In this document: positions 25,423-34,167 of the stretch, one piece after another | How positions within the stretch are numbered: the stretch's first letter is position 1 | How the letters are laid out: every line of letters begins with the position of its first letter | DNA from: SIG452 sp045656345 | GTDB taxonomy: Bacteria > Bacillota > Clostridia > UMGS1840 | Length of the DNA: 43,779 nt | NCBI GenBank assembly: GCA_045656345.1 | Contig: JAZOQZ010000095.1 | Coordinates: 1 to 43,779, forward strand | Direction: 5' to 3' | Program-made: the position numbers and the translations under genes | The notes under the pieces: generated by a model | The model's input: only the letters and a program-made list of their open reading frames with translations | Database searches by the model: none | What the model was told of the DNA's origin: nothing

Positions 25423-25644
25423 TTAAAGCCCTTTTGCCTTTTGCTTACATTCTTCGCAATAATCAAAGTATTCTTTAAACTCTTCAGGCTTGCTGTCTTT
25501 CTGCCGCTGAATCGCCAACTCATCATCAACGGAATACTTTTCACGGATGAGAGAAACAACCTTTTCTTCGTAAGGAATCACAATTTCATCCGTGGACTGT
25601 TCTTCATCAGATGTAACATAAGTTCCATTTTTTAAAATCAACAT
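25423..25644 (-). CDS. Small protein following a tail-fibre-like gene
   Basis: A 73-aa charged protein, 1 base after the tail-fibre-like gene, with ribosome site GGAGGTG. The C-terminal part (about 33-73, KYSVDDELAIQRQKD, then a C-X2-C in YCEECKQKA) recalls small proteins encoded behind phage tail-fibre genes in Clostridia, whose role is not known. No membrane segment. The pair is probably one transcript. Confidence 0.7.
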   Translation of the reverse strand: MLILKNGTYVTSDEEQSTDEIVIPYEEKVVSLIREKYSVDDELAIQRQKDSKPEEFKEYFDYCEECKQKAKGL

Positions 25645-25645
25645 C

Positions 25646-26920
25646 CTATTTCACCTCCGAAACGATAATTTTTGTTCCGTTTCTAAGCATACCGTTATTC
25701 ACATTGTTTAATCGAAATGCAATACTTACAATATCGGTAGCCTCGGATAAGGTTTTCCCAAAACCAAACACCTGATATGATTTTGCATTTTTGTCATTAT
25801 ATCGGATAACAACATTTCTCTCCGATGAAAAATAACCGCTTCCCTCTTTTTTCAGTACGGTGTTATCATACAGCATATTTCCCACATTACTTAATTCCGG
25901 CAGGTTGGTATATGCCACAATTTCTTTGGCAGAATTATTTTGAAATGCCGGGGTTCCGTTAGTGGAATGGTATGATGCAACATTCTTATCTGTTTTATAC
26001 TGTGAATACACATACAGATTTGTATTTCTCGGAATCACTTCTCCCTGAACAACCATTCTGATGCTTCCCGTATTGTTGCTAATGTCAAAGACATCAAGTT
26101 GCTGTTCGTATAATGTTACCCCTGCATCCCGAAGTTCGTAACTGATACCAACAGAAATAAACTCCACGGGATAATTTTCCACCAAGGTGGCTGTTCCTGT
26201 GTTAAGATCGGGAAGTGTAAACTCTGTGGAATAAACAGTTGCATCGTCTGTGTAGGAATCCTTCAGCATAAATTGTCCGCTTGGAAGAGCATTTCCATCG
26301 GCATCTTTCAGGGTAACATAATAAAAATCATCTGTGTTGAAAGCGGAATCCATACTGCTTATAAGTCCCGGTTGAATTGTCCATCGGGGAGTGCTTACCA
26401 CTTGTTCATAAAGAACGGTTTCTTCCGGTTTTTTTGATATTGAAGTTTTTACCTCACGAACTGCATTGTTCAGCATATCGGAGGTTGCAAAATTCACCTT
26501 TTCTTCAATAAAATCTCCTCTCGAAACAAATCCATTTTCTGTCTCTTCTTTGGTATAGGCATCGGTGATTCCGTAACCTGATAAGGTGGTGGATTTATCG
26601 GCTTTGGAATCTAATTTTTCATCAAGTTCCTTGCCAAGAGAAGAAAGTTGCTGCTCAGTTGCAATTCCCTGAAATTTCGTCTTTACTTCTTCTGAAAGTT
26701 TTTCGTAAGTGACCGCACCCTTCTGCAAATTTTTCTGCGAAACACCTCCCTGCTCCGTGCCACCCAAAAAGGTTGCCTCAGGGTCGAACATGGCAAAAAG
26801 ATTGTCTAAATCATCCGCAATGGCACGGGGACCGTACAGTCCTGTTGCCACCTTGGATTCATCCGCAATAAAACGCCTTACGGGAAGGTGCTTTTCTTTG
26901 GAAAAAGAGTCTGTTCTCAT
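25646..26920 (-). CDS. Phage tail-fibre-like protein
   Basis: A 424-aa protein whose residues 111-124 (TTLSGYGITDAYTK, preceded by a coiled-coil-like stretch around 85-108) form the repeat typical of phage tail fibres and related receptor-binding proteins. The C-terminal 250 residues are beta-rich with many T, N and Y and resemble a trimeric fibre tip, but I recognise no specific fold. There is no signal peptide, and no baseplate, tape-measure, holin or integrase gene lies nearby. It has its own promoter (TTGACT-N16-TACAAT) and an AAAGGAGA ribosome site, so it is a maintained orphan or prophage remnant. Confidence 0.75.
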   Translation of the reverse strand: MRTDSFSKEKHLPVRRFIADESKVATGLYGPRAIADDLDNLFAMFDPEATFLGGTEQGGVSQKNLQKGAVTYEKLSEEVKTKFQGIATEQQLSSLGKELDEKLDSKADKSTTLSGYGITDAYTKEETENGFVSRGDFIEEKVNFATSDMLNNAVREVKTSISKKPEETVLYEQVVSTPRWTIQPGLISSMDSAFNTDDFYYVTLKDADGNALPSGQFMLKDSYTDDATVYSTEFTLPDLNTGTATLVENYPVEFISVGISYELRDAGVTLYEQQLDVFDISNNTGSIRMVVQGEVIPRNTNLYVYSQYKTDKNVASYHSTNGTPAFQNNSAKEIVAYTNLPELSNVGNMLYDNTVLKKEGSGYFSSERNVVIRYNDKNAKSYQVFGFGKTLSEATDIVSIAFRLNNVNNGMLRNGTKIIVSEVK

Positions 26921-26965
26921 AGATTCTCCTTTGCTCCCTTTTTTCCAACAAACTGTTACCCTTTG

Positions 26966-26993
26966 ATTGTATCAAACAATTATGTAAAGTCAA
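26966..26993 (-). promoter_or_regulatory. Sigma-A promoter of the tail-fibre-like gene
   Basis: TTGACT, 16 bases, TACAAT on the minus strand, about 45 bases before the start codon. The -35 begins two bases after the T-run of the preceding terminator. Confidence 0.75.
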
Positions 26994-26994
26994 G

Positions 26995-27030
26995 AAAAGT
27001 GCCGGATTTTGCATAAAATCCGGCACTTTT
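26995..27030 (-). terminator. Terminator of the YdcZ-like gene
   Basis: Perfect 16-bp stem, AAAAGTGCCGGATTTT and its complement around a GCAT loop. On the minus strand it ends in TTTTCTT, 15 bases after the stop codon. Confidence 0.85.
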
Positions 27031-27045
27031 CTGACACAATATCCA

Positions 27046-27483
27046 TTATGTTCCCTGCTTCCATTGAAAGAGCAACACTCCGCCAATCATCAAAGCAAGT
27101 CCCACATATTTATTCCATAAAAACGGAACCTGCTCACTGCCAAACCATCCGAAAGCGTCAATCAGCGCCGCCACCAAAAGCTGAGAAATTAAAATTACGC
27201 TGATGGCGTAGGTAGGGCTTAAATCCTTGATGGAAAGCATCACGGTTACTGTAATCACAATTCCCAAAACGCCTCCCAGCCAATACAGCTTTGGCGTGTT
27301 GGAAAGCTCCCGAAGATTCCCCTTACCAAAGAAAAACATCACCAAAAGCCCCAATAAAAACGCTGTTCCCTGCACAAATGCATTGGATTCAAACAACCCG
27401 ATTTTTTCAGAAAGGCGAGTATTCCAAACTCCTTGAATACTCATTGCGGCACCTGCAATGATGCTCATCAAAAGTCCAAGCAT
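27046..27483 (-). CDS. DMT superfamily transporter, YdcZ/DUF606 family
   Basis: A 145-aa membrane protein with five hydrophobic segments, matching the YdcZ (DUF606) half-size members of the drug/metabolite transporter superfamily. It contains the typical GVWNTRLSEKIGLFESN stretch near 18-34 and LVAALIDAFGWFG near 102-114. The start ATG 27483 has GAGG eight bases upstream; the GTG at 27492 is too close to it. Substrate unknown. Flanked by terminators on both sides, so it is a single-gene unit. Confidence 0.88.
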   Translation of the reverse strand: MLGLLMSIIAGAAMSIQGVWNTRLSEKIGLFESNAFVQGTAFLLGLLVMFFFGKGNLRELSNTPKLYWLGGVLGIVITVTVMLSIKDLSPTYAISVILISQLLVAALIDAFGWFGSEQVPFLWNKYVGLALMIGGVLLFQWKQGT

Positions 27484-27533
27484 ATCAATCACCTCAGATG
27501 GATTCTGCCCGATTTTCTCAAACTTGATACAAA

Positions 27534-27557
27534 AAAAGGAGTGTTTCCACTCCTTTT
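27534..27557 (-). terminator. Terminator of pflB-pflA
   Basis: AAAAGGAGTG and CACTCCTTTT pair around a 4-base loop, followed on the minus strand by T residues; 16 bases beyond the pflA stop. Confidence 0.85.
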
Positions 27558-27573
27558 TTTGTTTGTTTGAATC

Positions 27574-28278
27574 TTAAGACAAACCGAAAATTTCTTTCGC
27601 CATTGCCATTTCTTCCTCGGTGGGAACAGGCACATCGTAAAGCTGATATGGCACTCCCATTTCTTCCCACTTGTATTCTCCAAGTTTGTGGAACGGGAGC
27701 AATTCAATTTTTTCGATGCATTTAAATTGCTTTAAATATTCTGCCAGCTTTTCCATCCGTTCTTTCACCAGGGTATATCCTGGAACCAGCACGTGACGAA
27801 TCCACACGGGTTTTCCGATTTCTTCGCAAAACTCCAACGTGGCAAGATTATTATCGATAGTATGTCCTGTCAGTTTGGGATATAAATCTGCATCAAAGGT
27901 TTTGATATCTAAAAGAAGCATATCCGCCTCCGCAATAATGGAACGGGATTGCTCAATGCTGATAACGCCTGAAGTATCAATGGCGGTATGCAAACCATGT
28001 TTTTTGCACTTACGAATCAACGACAGCAAAAACGACGGTTGCGCCAATGGTTCGCCACCTGAAAAGGTAACGCCGCCTCGTTTGATGAAGCTTTTGTATT
28101 CCAAAATGTCGGCAATCAGCTCAGCATCACTTTTCTTCTCCCCTTCTCCCATCTTCCAGGAATCAGGATTATGGCAGAACAGGCATCGCAGCGGACAGCC
28201 CTGGAAAAACACTACATAACGTAGACCGGGACCATCCACAGCGCCAAAAGTTTCTACCGAATGAATATATCCTTCCAT
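27574..28278 (-). CDS. pflA: Pyruvate formate-lyase activating enzyme
   Basis: A radical-SAM enzyme that uses a [4Fe-4S] cluster and S-adenosylmethionine to place a glycyl radical on PflB. The 234-aa protein has the cluster motif C28-X3-C32-X2-C35 in GCPLRCLFCHN, the GGEP motif in FSGGEPLAQPSFL, and the TSGVIS and DIKTFDAD blocks. It is 22 bases after pflB and co-transcribed. Length and motifs are standard, and activity is expected only without oxygen. Confidence 0.96.
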   Translation of the reverse strand: MEGYIHSVETFGAVDGPGLRYVVFFQGCPLRCLFCHNPDSWKMGEGEKKSDAELIADILEYKSFIKRGGVTFSGGEPLAQPSFLLSLIRKCKKHGLHTAIDTSGVISIEQSRSIIAEADMLLLDIKTFDADLYPKLTGHTIDNNLATLEFCEEIGKPVWIRHVLVPGYTLVKERMEKLAEYLKQFKCIEKIELLPFHKLGEYKWEEMGVPYQLYDVPVPTEEEMAMAKEIFGLS

Positions 28279-28300
28279 GTGATATTCCTTTCAGTTACGA

Positions 28301-30514
28301 TTAGAAACGGGTATGGAAAGTTCTGTTGATAACATCCAACTGCTGTTCTCTGGTCAGCTTAATGAAGTTTACAGCATAACCGGATACACGGATGGTCAAC
28401 TGAGGATATTTTTCGGGATGATCCATTGCATCCAACAAGATTTCTTTGTTGATAACGTTTACGTTGATATGGTGACCGCTGTCGCCGAAATAGCCATCCA
28501 TTAAGGATACTAAGTTTTCAATTTTTTCGTCATCGGATTTACCCAGTGCAGCAGGAATAATAGAGAAGGTGTAGGAAATACCGTCTTCAGAGTAATCATA
28601 AGGCAGTTTTGCCACAGATTTCATAGAAGCGATACAACCTTTGGAATCTCTGCCGTGCATGGGGTTCGCACCGGGAGCAAAAGGTTCTCCGCCTTTTCTG
28701 CCGTCGGGGGTGGAACCGGTTTTCTTGCCGTATACAACGTTGGAGGTAATGGTTAAGATAGACATGGTAGGTTTAGAACCACGGTAAGTGGTGTGACCTG
28801 CCAGTTTCTTCATGAAGTTTTCAACCAGCATAACAGCGATTTCGTCCGCTCTGGGATCGTTGTTACCATATTTGGGATAATCGCCTTCGATTTCGAAGTC
28901 ATGAGCGATACCGTTTTCGTCACGGATTGCTTTTACTTTGGCATAACGGATTGCAGATAAGCTGTCTGCCACTACGGAAAGACCTGCCATACCACAAGCA
29001 GAGGTTCTTACGATGTTTTCATCGTGCAGAGCCATTTCCAGTTTTTCGTAGCAGTATTTATCGTGCATATAGTGAATGATATTTAAGGTGTTGATATACA
29101 GTTCTGCCAACCAGTCGGAAATTTTGTCGAATTTCTCTAAAACTTCTTCATAGTTTAAATATTCGCCGGTTAATGCGCCAACCTGGGGACCAACCTGTTC
29201 GGAATATCTTTCGTCTTTACCGTCATTGATTGCATAAAGCAGAGCTTTTGCCAGGTTTGCTCTTGCGCCGAAGAACTGCATCTGTTTACCGATTTTCATA
29301 GTGGATACACAGCAAGCAATACCGTAGTCATCACCGAATTTTTCTCTCATCAGCTCGTCATTTTCATACTGGATGGAAGAAGTTTCGATAGAGATTTTAG
29401 CACAGTATTTTTTGAATGCTTCGGGTAAGCTTTCGCTCCAGAGAACGGTCATGTTCGGTTCGGGAGCAGGACCTAAGTTGGTTAAGGTGTGTAAGAAACG
29501 GTAAGACATTTTGGAAACTAAGCTTTTGCCGTTTTCAGCCATACCGCCGATTGCTTCGGTAATCCAGGTGGGGTCACCGGAGAACAGTTCATCATAAGCA
29601 GGAGTACGTAAGAAACGAACAATTCTTAACTTCATGATGAAGTGATCTACAAATTCCTGAATTTCTTCTTCGGTGAAGGTACCTTCTGCCAGGTCTTTTT
29701 CTGCGTAGCAGTCTAAGAAGGTGGAAACTCTACCTAAGGACATTGCAGCACCGTTCTGTTCTTTTACTGCACCTAAGTAACCGAAGTATAACCACTGGAT
29801 TGCTTCTTTTACGTTGGTTGCAGGTTTGGAAATATCGTAACCGTAGCTTTCAGCCATCACTTTCAGTTCTTTTAAGGAACGGATCTGTTCAGAGATTTCT
29901 TCTCTTAAACGGATGTGAGGACTATCCATAATTACAGGGTTGATTTTCTTTTTCGCAATTTCTTTCTGCTCAATTAAGAAATCCACACCGTACAATGCAA
30001 CTCTACGGTAGTCACCGATAATTCTGCCACGGCCATATGCATCGGGCAGACCAGTGATGATACCGGTGTGACGTGCTTTTTTCATTTCGTCGGTATATGC
30101 ATCGAATACACCGTCGTTATGGGTTTTACGGTATTTGAAAATGTTTGCAACTTCGGGATCCAGTTTTTTGCCGTAAGCATCTAAGGAAGTGTGTACCAGA
30201 CGGATACCACCGAAGGGCATAATTGCTCTTTTTAAGGGTTCATCGGTCTGCACACCTACAATCTGCTCTAAAGCTTCGTCGATAAAGCCGGGTTTATGAG
30301 AAGATACGGTGGAGATGGTTTTTTCATCGATATCATAAACACCGCCGCGTTCTCTTTCCACTTTCAGACGTTCGCAGAGTTCTTCCCACAATTTAACGGT
30401 ACGGTCGGTGGGACCAGCTAAAAAGCTTTCGTCACCGGTGTACTCGGTGTAGTTGTTTAAAATGAAGTTTCTGACATTGATTTCTGATTCCCAGATTCCA
30501 CTTTTGAATGCCAT
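28301..30514 (-). CDS. pflB: Formate C-acetyltransferase (pyruvate formate-lyase)
   Basis: Cleaves pyruvate with CoA into acetyl-CoA and formate using a glycyl radical. The 737-aa protein contains the catalytic cysteine pair in IACCVSTMKIG near residue 400 and the radical glycine G712 in RVSGYAVNF close to the C-terminus. I chose ATG 30514 (M-A-F-K-S-G) with GAGGA eight bases upstream; the longer frame reaches into the promoter. Upstream are a consensus promoter and a Rex-type operator, suggesting control by the NADH/NAD ratio. Its activase pflA follows. Confidence 0.97.
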   Translation of the reverse strand: MAFKSGIWESEINVRNFILNNYTEYTGDESFLAGPTDRTVKLWEELCERLKVERERGGVYDIDEKTISTVSSHKPGFIDEALEQIVGVQTDEPLKRAIMPFGGIRLVHTSLDAYGKKLDPEVANIFKYRKTHNDGVFDAYTDEMKKARHTGIITGLPDAYGRGRIIGDYRRVALYGVDFLIEQKEIAKKKINPVIMDSPHIRLREEISEQIRSLKELKVMAESYGYDISKPATNVKEAIQWLYFGYLGAVKEQNGAAMSLGRVSTFLDCYAEKDLAEGTFTEEEIQEFVDHFIMKLRIVRFLRTPAYDELFSGDPTWITEAIGGMAENGKSLVSKMSYRFLHTLTNLGPAPEPNMTVLWSESLPEAFKKYCAKISIETSSIQYENDELMREKFGDDYGIACCVSTMKIGKQMQFFGARANLAKALLYAINDGKDERYSEQVGPQVGALTGEYLNYEEVLEKFDKISDWLAELYINTLNIIHYMHDKYCYEKLEMALHDENIVRTSACGMAGLSVVADSLSAIRYAKVKAIRDENGIAHDFEIEGDYPKYGNNDPRADEIAVMLVENFMKKLAGHTTYRGSKPTMSILTITSNVVYGKKTGSTPDGRKGGEPFAPGANPMHGRDSKGCIASMKSVAKLPYDYSEDGISYTFSIIPAALGKSDDEKIENLVSLMDGYFGDSGHHINVNVINKEILLDAMDHPEKYPQLTIRVSGYAVNFIKLTREQQLDVINRTFHTRF

Positions 30515-30549
30515 GTTAATCATCCTCTTTTCTGTTTCTTGGCTTCGAA

Positions 30550-30567
30550 TTGTTAAATTATTCACAA
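30550..30567. promoter_or_regulatory. Rex-type redox operator in the pflB leader
   Basis: TTGTTAAATTATTCACAA, an 18-base inverted repeat (TTGTTAA-N4-TTCACAA), fits the Rex consensus TTGTTAA/TTGTGAA-N4-TTAACAA/TTCACAA. It lies about 25 to 45 bases downstream of the expected transcription start, where bound Rex would block elongation. The rex gene is not in the window. Confidence 0.75.
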
Positions 30568-30599
30568 ATGCTTTCACATTCGCATATTTTATCTTCCAC

Positions 30600-30628
30600 A
30601 TTATACTACACTTTTTTTATTTTGTCAA
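30600..30628 (-). promoter_or_regulatory. Consensus sigma-A promoter of pflB
   Basis: On the minus strand, TTGACA, exactly 17 bases, TATAAT: both hexamers match the consensus at all positions. Expected start near 30593, leader about 78 bases. Confidence 0.9.
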
Positions 30629-30662
30629 CAAAAGAAATACACAACTTTACTTATTTTTTTCA

Positions 30663-31376
30663 TTATTTTTTTGCCGTTTTGAACAGTTTTTTTAAATTTT
30701 GATTTTTCGGTAATTTTTTTTGGAAAAAAGTGGCGCCGTTTTGGTCCGCATAAAGAGCTAAAACTTCCTTCTCCGTCTTCACTTTCTGGCTTTGCAAATA
30801 TCGGGTCAGCCATTTTTTGTCTTTCCCTACCCGCCGCAGATTATCTTCAAAAATTTTACCGTCAACAATCACAGCAAAATCCTGCGGAGACGACTTCGCC
30901 GTAACTCCCAGATCTTCTCTGGTAACCCCTGAAGCTTTGTTGGTTGGAATGATGCTCAGCTGACCGTTATTTTCAATAATAGCAAGATACACGTCGGAAA
31001 TATTGATGTTCTTCAGCCGCAGCTCTTCGTTTAATTCTGCAATGCTCAAACGGTTTTTCAACATAGACTTTTCCAGAATTTTTCCGTTTTCTATAATCAC
31101 GGTGGGTCTCCCCTGAGTAAGCGTCATAAAAAACGGCCATTTGATGCTAAGGTAAGAATACAGAATTTCCATTGCCACCAGAACAAAAATGGCAACAATA
31201 TTCATCCACACAGACACATCGGGATTGCTAAGCGGTGCAGATGCCACCTCCGAAATCAGAAATGCCACAATTACCTCTGATGTGGACAGTTCTCCTACCT
31301 GACGTTTGCCCATACATCGCATAGCAATATTCACCACCACATAAATCAGTGCGGTTTTTCCGATTAACAGCCCCAT
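30663..31376 (-). CDS. DUF421 (YetF-like) membrane protein
   Basis: A 237-aa protein with three hydrophobic segments in the first 90 residues followed by the DUF421 C-terminal domain. Family blocks: MGKRQVGELSTSEVIVAFLISEVAS near 22-46 and GRPTVIIENGKILEKSMLKN near 89-108 with the LRLKNI stretch. Relatives include YetF/YrbG, membrane proteins of uncertain function, some in spore membranes. The C-terminus (about 200-237) is very lysine-rich. The start follows GAGGAGA. Its 3' end abuts the pflB promoter region. Confidence 0.9.
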   Translation of the reverse strand: MGLLIGKTALIYVVVNIAMRCMGKRQVGELSTSEVIVAFLISEVASAPLSNPDVSVWMNIVAIFVLVAMEILYSYLSIKWPFFMTLTQGRPTVIIENGKILEKSMLKNRLSIAELNEELRLKNINISDVYLAIIENNGQLSIIPTNKASGVTREDLGVTAKSSPQDFAVIVDGKIFEDNLRRVGKDKKWLTRYLQSQKVKTEKEVLALYADQNGATFFQKKLPKNQNLKKLFKTAKK

Positions 31377-31426
31377 TGTTTTCTCCTCGACTTTCCGGTT
31401 TCATCTCAGTTTATTCCTAATTATTA

Positions 31427-31456
31427 TTGACAAAAACTCCCGTTCTCAGTTATAAT
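31427..31456 (+). promoter_or_regulatory. Sigma-A promoter of the SLH gene
   Basis: TTGACA, 18 bases, TATAAT; both hexamers perfect. The leader to the start codon is about 70 bases. Confidence 0.85.
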
Positions 31457-31533
31457 GAACAAGAACATTTTTGAAACATTTTTTCCGGTGTTTCGTCTAA
31501 ATAACAAAATCCACCAGGAAAGGAACGAATCCT

Positions 31534-32709
31534 ATGAAAATTTTACGAAATCTGCTTTGTTACATACTCGTGCTGACCTTTTTCACAGTGTCTGCCTTCG
31601 CCTTCCCCGATGTTACCGAAAATTATGACTGGGCAAAAAATGCAATCACATCTCTGTCCGACCAAGGCTACTTAAACGGCTATCCCGACGGCACCTTTGC
31701 TCCCGGTCAAAGCATTACCCGTGCAGAATTTGCCAAATTAATCACTGTGATGTTCGGCAACAATGCTGCCATTTCCTATGAAGATGTGTCAGAAGGTGAC
31801 TGGTTTTATCCCTATGTTTCTCAAAGTGGCGGATATTTTATCGCAGAAAACAACTTCTTCCCCCAAAAAAATATCACCCGTCAGGAAGTGGCATACGCTA
31901 TTTTTGAGGCATTGAACCTGACTGATTCTCCCTTAGATAAATCCGTTTCCTTCCGTGATCTGGAAACGGTGGACAAAGCAGATCTTCCTGCGGTAAAAAC
32001 CTTAGCAAGAGAAGGTCTTATCAACGGTTATCCCGACGGTTCCTTCGGTCCCGGAAAAGAAATCACACGGGCAGAAATTGCAACTGTATTGGAACGCGCA
32101 TTAAACTACCAGCCAACCGAAAAAGAAGAACCCGAAACTTCTAAAGAAAGCACTCAACCACTCACCTATTTCTTCGTGGTGACCCATGTGTCCACCGTGT
32201 TGGATGAAAACAACGAACCCGCCACCAGAGTGGAAGGCTATCAAAACGGAAAGCTCACCACCCTTACAATCGGGGAAGATGTAACAATTGAGCAAAGTCA
32301 GCTTGCGGATGATACCGTCATTGAACACGGAGATATTCTTTCCTACTTCAGCGATATCAACGGAAAAATCCGTTATGTCAGCATCGGCATGAATGTGCAT
32401 AGCTTTCCCCGCTATAACCCCTGTATAGAAATCGTTCAGGTGGGTGATACTATCAGAAGACACATCGCCGCAGGCACAGTTACAGAAATTTATAAGCAAA
32501 AGGAAATCACGCTGAGCACCTTTGTGTTAAGCACTGAGAAAACCTATCAGATCAATGATCCCGTACACGTGTACGAATTGACCGCAGGCGGAAAAATCAT
32601 ACTTTCTGATTTGTCAGAAATCACCGACAGCCGATACGAAACCGGGGACACGGTGATCGCCTTCAGCTACGACGATGTGCTCCGTGAAATTTTAATTGTA
32701 AGGGAGTAA
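31534..32709 (+). CDS. Secreted S-layer homology (SLH) domain protein
   Basis: A 391-aa exported protein. The N-terminal signal peptide (about 1-24) is followed by SLH modules: FPDVTENYDWAKNAITSL with GYLNGYPDGTFAPGQSITRAEF-type ends, a degenerate middle module, and a third with GLINGYPDGSFGPGKEITRAE near 160-180. SLH domains bind secondary cell-wall polymers, so it is anchored on the cell surface. After an acidic linker rich in E, K and T (about 189-205) comes a beta-rich domain of unknown function to the C-terminus. Its stop is 10 bases before glmM, so they may be co-transcribed. Confidence 0.9.
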   Translation: MKILRNLLCYILVLTFFTVSAFAFPDVTENYDWAKNAITSLSDQGYLNGYPDGTFAPGQSITRAEFAKLITVMFGNNAAISYEDVSEGDWFYPYVSQSGGYFIAENNFFPQKNITRQEVAYAIFEALNLTDSPLDKSVSFRDLETVDKADLPAVKTLAREGLINGYPDGSFGPGKEITRAEIATVLERALNYQPTEKEEPETSKESTQPLTYFFVVTHVSTVLDENNEPATRVEGYQNGKLTTLTIGEDVTIEQSQLADDTVIEHGDILSYFSDINGKIRYVSIGMNVHSFPRYNPCIEIVQVGDTIRRHIAAGTVTEIYKQKEITLSTFVLSTEKTYQINDPVHVYELTAGGKIILSDLSEITDSRYETGDTVIAFSYDDVLREILIVRE

Positions 32710-32719
32710 TTATCACAAT

Positions 32720-34066
32720 ATGGGACGTATGTTTGGTACTGATGGTGTAAGAGGAATTGCAAACCGCGAACTGACCTCCCCTTTGGCATACGCCATTGGT
32801 CGGGCAATCACACACCGACTTTCCAACAAAAAAAAGCAACCGCTGATTGCCATCGGCAAAGATTCACGCATCTCCTGTGATATGCTGGAATCTGCTCTGG
32901 TAAGCGGGATTTTATCTGCTGGCGGAAACGTGATGAAACTGGGAATGCTGCCCACTCCTGCTGTCAGTTTGCTAGTCAGAAAATATCAGTGTAATGGCGG
33001 AATTATGGTATCCGCATCCCATAATCCTATGGAATATAACGGTATCAAACTGTTTGATGAAAACGGCACCAAGTTTTCAGACGAAACAGAAGATGCCATT
33101 GAACAACTCATTCAAAACGGCTCCGAGATTGCAAACCCTGTTGGTAACGGTATCGGAGCCGTTGTACTATCTAACCAAGCCAAAGAAGATTATATCAACT
33201 GGTTGATTGATAAAGTGACTGCGGATTTTTCAGGATTGAAAATTGCCTTAGACTGTGCCAACGGTGCCACCTCCGGCATTGCCGAAGAAGTGTTCCGCCG
33301 CTTGGGTGCCGAAGTGTTTGTTACGGCAAATCAGCCTGACGGATTGAATATCAATGAATGTTGCGGGTCCACTTTTCTAGAAAACATCTGCAGATTTACC
33401 CGGGAACACAAAGCCCATATTGGCATCGCCTTTGACGGGGACGGTGACCGTGCCCTCTTTTGCGATGAGTCGGGCAACGAGGTGGACGGTGATCAGGCTC
33501 TTGCCATTTTCTCCTATGATATGAAGCAAAAAAAAGCCCTTCCAAAAAACACCGTGGTGGCAACGGTGATGAGCAATTTGGGCCTCACGCTGTTTGCAAA
33601 CGAACAGGGCATCTGTGTGGTAACCACTAAAGTGGGCGACCGCTATGTGTGGGAAGAGTTGCAAAAAGGCGGTTACGCTCTTGGCGGTGAACAGTCGGGA
33701 CACATTATTTTTGCCCGGGATACTCTCACGGGAGATGGCATTTTAACAGCTCTTAAGATGACAGAAATTCTTTCTGAAAGGAAAGTTGTGTTCTCGGAAT
33801 TAACCCGCCTTATGACCAAACTTCCCCAAGTGCTTTACAATGTGAAGATTACGAAAGATGCGAAAGATAAAATCCCAACAGATGCTAAGCTTCTGGCAAT
33901 GCTGGAAAACGCCAAAAAAATATTGGGAAAACGTGGCAGAGTGTTGCTTCGTCCCTCAGGAACTGAGCCCTTGTATCGGGTGATGTTAGAAGGTGAAGAC
34001 GCCGAAATAATTTCCCAACTGGGGCAAAAAATCGTTTCTTATCTGCAAGAAAAATATGCAATCTGA
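32720..34066 (+). CDS. glmM: Phosphoglucosamine mutase
   Basis: GlmM converts glucosamine-6-phosphate to glucosamine-1-phosphate on the way to UDP-GlcNAc for peptidoglycan. The 448-aa protein has TDGVRG near the start, the phosphoserine loop SASHNP (S100), the Mg2+ loop FDGDGDRA near 240, the sugar-binding GGEQSGH near 323 and the phosphate loop RPSGTEP near the C-terminus. All catalytic residues are present. The stop is followed by a terminator that overlaps the next promoter. A cell-surface gene (SLH) is directly upstream. Confidence 0.97.
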   Translation: MGRMFGTDGVRGIANRELTSPLAYAIGRAITHRLSNKKKQPLIAIGKDSRISCDMLESALVSGILSAGGNVMKLGMLPTPAVSLLVRKYQCNGGIMVSASHNPMEYNGIKLFDENGTKFSDETEDAIEQLIQNGSEIANPVGNGIGAVVLSNQAKEDYINWLIDKVTADFSGLKIALDCANGATSGIAEEVFRRLGAEVFVTANQPDGLNINECCGSTFLENICRFTREHKAHIGIAFDGDGDRALFCDESGNEVDGDQALAIFSYDMKQKKALPKNTVVATVMSNLGLTLFANEQGICVVTTKVGDRYVWEELQKGGYALGGEQSGHIIFARDTLTGDGILTALKMTEILSERKVVFSELTRLMTKLPQVLYNVKITKDAKDKIPTDAKLLAMLENAKKILGKRGRVLLRPSGTEPLYRVMLEGEDAEIISQLGQKIVSYLQEKYAI

Positions 34067-34080
34067 AAAATAACAAAAAA

Positions 34081-34116
34081 ATCGGGTACAGATTTTCTGT
34101 GCCCGATTGATTTTTT
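34081..34116 (+). terminator. Terminator after glmM
   Basis: ATCGGGTACAG and CTGTGCCCGAT pair (one G-T) around a short loop, followed after TGA by six T, in which the next promoter's -35 begins. Confidence 0.8.
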
Positions 34117-34135
34117 AAAAAAACTATGCTATAAT
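34107..34135 (+). promoter_or_regulatory. Sigma-A promoter of the HMA-protein operon
   Basis: TTGATT, 17 bases, TATAAT, with TGC just before the -10 (extended -10). The -35 sits in the T-run of the glmM terminator. Confidence 0.75.
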
Positions 34136-34167
34136 CATTTTGCAAATAAAAAAAAGGACGTGTTATA

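Noticed and set aside
24864..25559. 231-aa ORF opposite the sugar-binding protein gene
   Set aside because: Antisense shadow of a well-supported lipoprotein gene; no ribosome site.
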